8,749 nucleotides of DNA, taken from contig DAOWOO010000036.1 in the NCBI GenBank assembly GCA_030642025.1, positions 1-8,749 on the forward strand, written 5' to 3'. This stretch comes from Candidatus Zixiibacteriota bacterium. GTDB lineage: Bacteria; Zixibacteria; MSB-5A5; GN15; PGXB01. The notes beneath the pieces were generated by a model. That model did not search any database and was not told the origin of the DNA. It was given only the letters and a program-made list of their open reading frames with translations. The translations under genes were made by a program, and so were the position numbers. Of this stretch, positions 7,718 through 8,749 are shown in pieces. The stretch's first letter is position 1. Each line of letters starts with the position of its first letter.

Positions 7718-7876
7718 GAGAGGATAAATCATAAAATCGGGAACTTTATAGTGGACTTATTTGTTCCACTATTACAACGGTTTCAAACCGGTATTAGAGT
7801 AGAGACAATCTACCGATTTAATCATTCTCTCCCAGATGGTTAGTTGCTTCCCGCTGAATAAGCGGGGAGTTTTTTC
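7718..7876 (+). ncRNA. Candidate structured small RNA ending at an intrinsic terminator
   Basis: The plus strand can form a closed, branched fold. An outer helix pairs 7718-7725 with 7824-7831 (8 bp, one G-U pair). An inner helix pairs 7734-7740 with 7813-7819 (AAATCGG with CCGATTT, 7 bp). Inside these sit three hairpins: 7748-7755 with 7765-7772 (ATAGTGGA/TCCACTAT), 7778-7782 with 7786-7790, and 7799-7803 with 7809-7813, the last sharing one base with the inner helix. A 15-nt linker then leads to the terminator hairpin. The G-U pairs and the terminator both point to the plus strand. There is no sizeable reading frame, and I recognise no known riboswitch, 6S, tmRNA or RNase P signature. The 5' end is unknown: no good plus-strand promoter is seen upstream, and the region lies between two divergent genes. 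It could instead be a repeated intergenic element. Pairing was worked out by eye. Confidence 0.45.
7847..7875 (+). terminator. Intrinsic terminator of the candidate small RNA
   Basis: CTTCCCGCT (7847-7855), a GAATA loop, and AGCGGGGAG (7861-7869) form a 9-bp stem with one G-U pair, followed directly by six T residues (7870-7875). The minus-strand reading has no T run, so it works rightward only. It lies upstream of the promoter of the next plus-strand gene, so it must end some other rightward transcript. Confidence 0.8.
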
Positions 7877-7901
7877 TGCATTATTCTATAATTATTGCCG
7901 G

Positions 7902-7929
7902 AATGTTTATTAAATCCGGGTTAAACATT
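7902..7929. repeat. Inverted repeat abutting the TonB-domain gene promoter (possible operator)
   Basis: AATGTTTA (7902-7909) and TAAACATT (7922-7929) are perfect 8-bp inverted copies with 12 bp between them. Their centres are 20 bp apart, about two helical turns, and the right arm ends one base before the -35 box at 7931. This layout suits a dimeric regulator bound upstream of the promoter. The regulator is unknown, and the AT-rich arms raise the odds of chance. Confidence 0.35.
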
Positions 7930-7930
7930 T

Positions 7931-7959
7931 TTGTTACCTAAGCGTCATACTGTTATAAT
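7931..7959 (+). promoter_or_regulatory. Sigma70-like promoter of the TonB-domain gene
   Basis: TTGTTA (7931-7936), a 17-bp spacer, and a perfect TATAAT (7954-7959). The predicted start is near 7966, giving a leader of about 29 nt that contains the ribosome binding site. Confidence 0.8.
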
Positions 7960-7984
7960 GAATCTTTATTTATCTTAAGCTTGA

Positions 7985-7990
7985 AGGAGG
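7985..7990 (+). promoter_or_regulatory. Strong Shine-Dalgarno of the TonB-domain gene
   Basis: AGGAGG ends four bases before the ATG at 7995. The surrounding purine run (7984-7994) makes this the strongest ribosome binding site in the window and fixes the start. Confidence 0.8.
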
Positions 7991-7994
7991 GGAG

Positions 7995-8426
7995 ATGAAA
8001 ACACTTTTCAGGGCAATGCTTTTCACGATTATCATTATTTTTCCGGGTTTGCCGATTTCTGCGGTAACTGAAGAGAAAGAAGCATTCCCGTCGCCGGATG
8101 ATTTCGTCGAGCTTGGAATTATGCCGGAGATGATCTACCAGGAAACTCCGATATATCCCGAAACGGCCCTGGAATCGGGAATTGAAGGCACCGTCTGGGT
8201 GCAAGCGCTGGTAAAATCCGATGGCGCCGTAGCCATGGTCAGATTATTAAAAACAAGCGGCATTGAATCTCTTGATCAATCAGCGCTGGCGGCGGCACAG
8301 AAATGCAAGTATAAGCCGGGATATGCCGAAAAAGACAAGCCAGTCGCCGCATGGGTCAGCTACAGGGTGGATTTTGTCCTTGACAAAGGCAAAACGAAAC
8401 AGGAGGAAAATCCGACCGATAGATAA
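7995..8426 (+). CDS. Small exported protein with a TonB C-terminal domain
   Basis: A 143-residue protein. Residues 1-23 form an export signal: Lys2 and Arg6, a hydrophobic core (about 7-20), and a plausible signal-peptidase site after I-S-A (21-23). Residues about 54-130 match the TonB C-terminal fold: YPETALESGIEGTVWVQALV (54-73), then an S-D-G turn (75-77), LLKTSGIESLDQSALAAAQK (84-103), a KYKPG strand start (105-109), KPVAAWVSYRVDFVL (115-129) and a charged tail. Classic TonB links ExbB/ExbD energy to outer-membrane receptors, but it has an uncleaved anchor and a long proline-rich spacer. Both are missing here, and no ExbB, ExbD or receptor gene is in view. It is therefore more likely a periplasmic stand-alone TonB-C protein of unknown role than a true energy transducer. 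It has its own promoter and terminator, faces away from the glycan operon, and shows no functional tie to it. Confidence 0.88.
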   Translation: MKTLFRAMLFTIIIIFPGLPISAVTEEKEAFPSPDDFVELGIMPEMIYQETPIYPETALESGIEGTVWVQALVKSDGAVAMVRLLKTSGIESLDQSALAAAQKCKYKPGYAEKDKPVAAWVSYRVDFVLDKGKTKQEENPTDR

Positions 8427-8491
8427 AACCGCATTATCAGCCGAATTTAATCCTGCCGGGCATTAGTCGGGAATTATTCGACAACCCCACT

Positions 8492-8520
8492 ACCGTGAAC
8501 TCCGAAAGGGGTTTCACCGT
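8492..8520 (+). other. GNRA-capped hairpin in the 3' untranslated region
   Basis: GTGAACTCC (8495-8503) pairs with GGGGTTTCAC (8508-8517) around a GAAA loop (8504-8507): nine base pairs with one G-U and one bulged T. Flanking bases may extend it. It has no T run, so it is not a terminator by itself. It may stabilise the 3' end of the TonB-domain mRNA or be a small RNA element. Confidence 0.4.
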
Positions 8521-8536
8521 CATACATATTTAAGGG

Positions 8537-8574
8537 AAGGGAACGATCATTGAGAGGTCGTCCCTTTCTTTATT
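8537..8574 (+). terminator. Intrinsic terminator of the TonB-domain gene
   Basis: AAGGGA (8537-8542), a bulged A, and CGATC (8544-8548) pair with GGTCG (8556-8560) and TCCCTT (8561-8566) across a 7-nt loop: 11 bp including one G-U. The tract TCTTTATT (8567-8574) follows. It lies about 110 bp after the TonB-domain stop codon on the same strand. Confidence 0.7.
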
Positions 8575-8579
8575 GCTTC

Positions 8580-8749
8580 AATTTCGTAATCATCAGAACC
8601 ATTTCCAACTCCGGCGGAACCGAAACCAAAGACGAATTTGAAAATTCTATGGAAAAGGCCTCGAAAAATTCGTTCAAGATTACCGGTAATATGCTGGAAG
8701 TGATGACCTGCCGGGTCGAGGCCGACGCAGACATCAAAAAGCAAAGCCC
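8580..8749 (+). CDS. Coding-like fragment without a clear start (possible gene remnant, runs off right edge)
   Basis: The plus-strand frame beginning at 8580 stays open for 56 codons to the window end, with residue composition and GC-rich third positions like a real gene. The first part, NFVIIRTISNSGGTE (1-15), followed by a KASKNS helix (26-31) and a hydrophobic stretch ending in ML (38-39), is reminiscent of the C-terminal end of PNP/UDP phosphorylase and MTA/SAH nucleosidase proteins (their R-x-I-S-D segment). Here the catalytic Asp would be Asn. No ATG with a binding site precedes it. The frame is open back to a stop at 8496, a TTG at 8550 lies in the terminator loop, and ATG at 8649 is internal with no binding site. 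It is either a 5'-truncated remnant or a gene with an unusual start. The family match is a weak impression. Confidence 0.35.

Noticed and set aside
7887..7892. A second perfect TATAAT on the plus strand
   Set aside because: No -35-like hexamer lies 16-18 bp upstream; that position falls in the terminator stem and T run.
7953..8204. Minus-strand open frame opposite the TonB-domain gene
   Set aside because: It is antisense to a well-supported gene, overlaps its promoter, and has no domain character.
8547..8744. Minus-strand open frame opposite the right-end fragment
   Set aside because: Its Phe/His/Gly-rich composition looks like a mirror of the plus-strand coding frame, and it begins within the terminator region.
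1..8749. CRISPR array, insertion sequence, integrase, tRNA or rRNA
   Set aside because: No regularly spaced direct repeats, transposase or integrase motifs, tRNA-like cloverleaf or rRNA segments were seen on either strand.

Overview
The window reads as chromosomal DNA of a diderm (Gram-negative-type) bacterium of moderate GC. The evidence is a TonB C-terminal-domain protein with an export signal, polyprenol-phosphate glycosyltransferases, sigma70-like promoters and intrinsic terminators. No gene fixes the phylum. Tightly packed cell-surface glycan genes with TTG starts would suit an FCB-group or candidate-phylum genome, but that is a guess.

Positions 1-7662, minus strand: one promoter (TTGACT, 17 bp, TATAAT, at 7662-7634) reads leftward into a compact operon of at least six genes that runs off the left edge. 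In transcription order these are a DegT/DnrJ/EryC1-type sugar aminotransferase; a large GT-C-like membrane protein with a TPR-like tail; a GT2 polyprenol-phosphate glycosyltransferase with two C-terminal membrane helices; a YfhO-family GT-C-like membrane protein; a soluble DPM1-like polyprenol-phosphate mannosyltransferase; and the start of another GT2 enzyme. Most junctions overlap by 4 to about 50 bp, which suggests translational coupling. The set implies sugars being loaded onto a lipid carrier inside the membrane and then transferred outside it by multispanning GT-C enzymes, as part of glycan or glycoconjugate decoration. The acceptor cannot be seen.

Positions 7605-7994 hold about 390 bp without a gene, but the stretch is rich in signals. 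It has the operon promoter with a palindrome over its -35 box; a plus-strand region that folds on paper into a closed multibranch RNA followed by an intrinsic terminator (about 7718-7876); and then a second sigma70-like promoter with an 8-bp inverted repeat directly upstream. The RNA-like region is the most novel-looking item here.

Positions 7995-8574, plus strand: a small exported TonB C-terminal-domain protein with its own promoter, a strong ribosome binding site, a GNRA-capped hairpin in its 3' region and an intrinsic terminator. Beyond that (about 8580-8749) is a coding-like plus-strand fragment with no convincing start. It may be the remnant of a nucleoside phosphorylase/nucleosidase-type gene and runs off the right edge.
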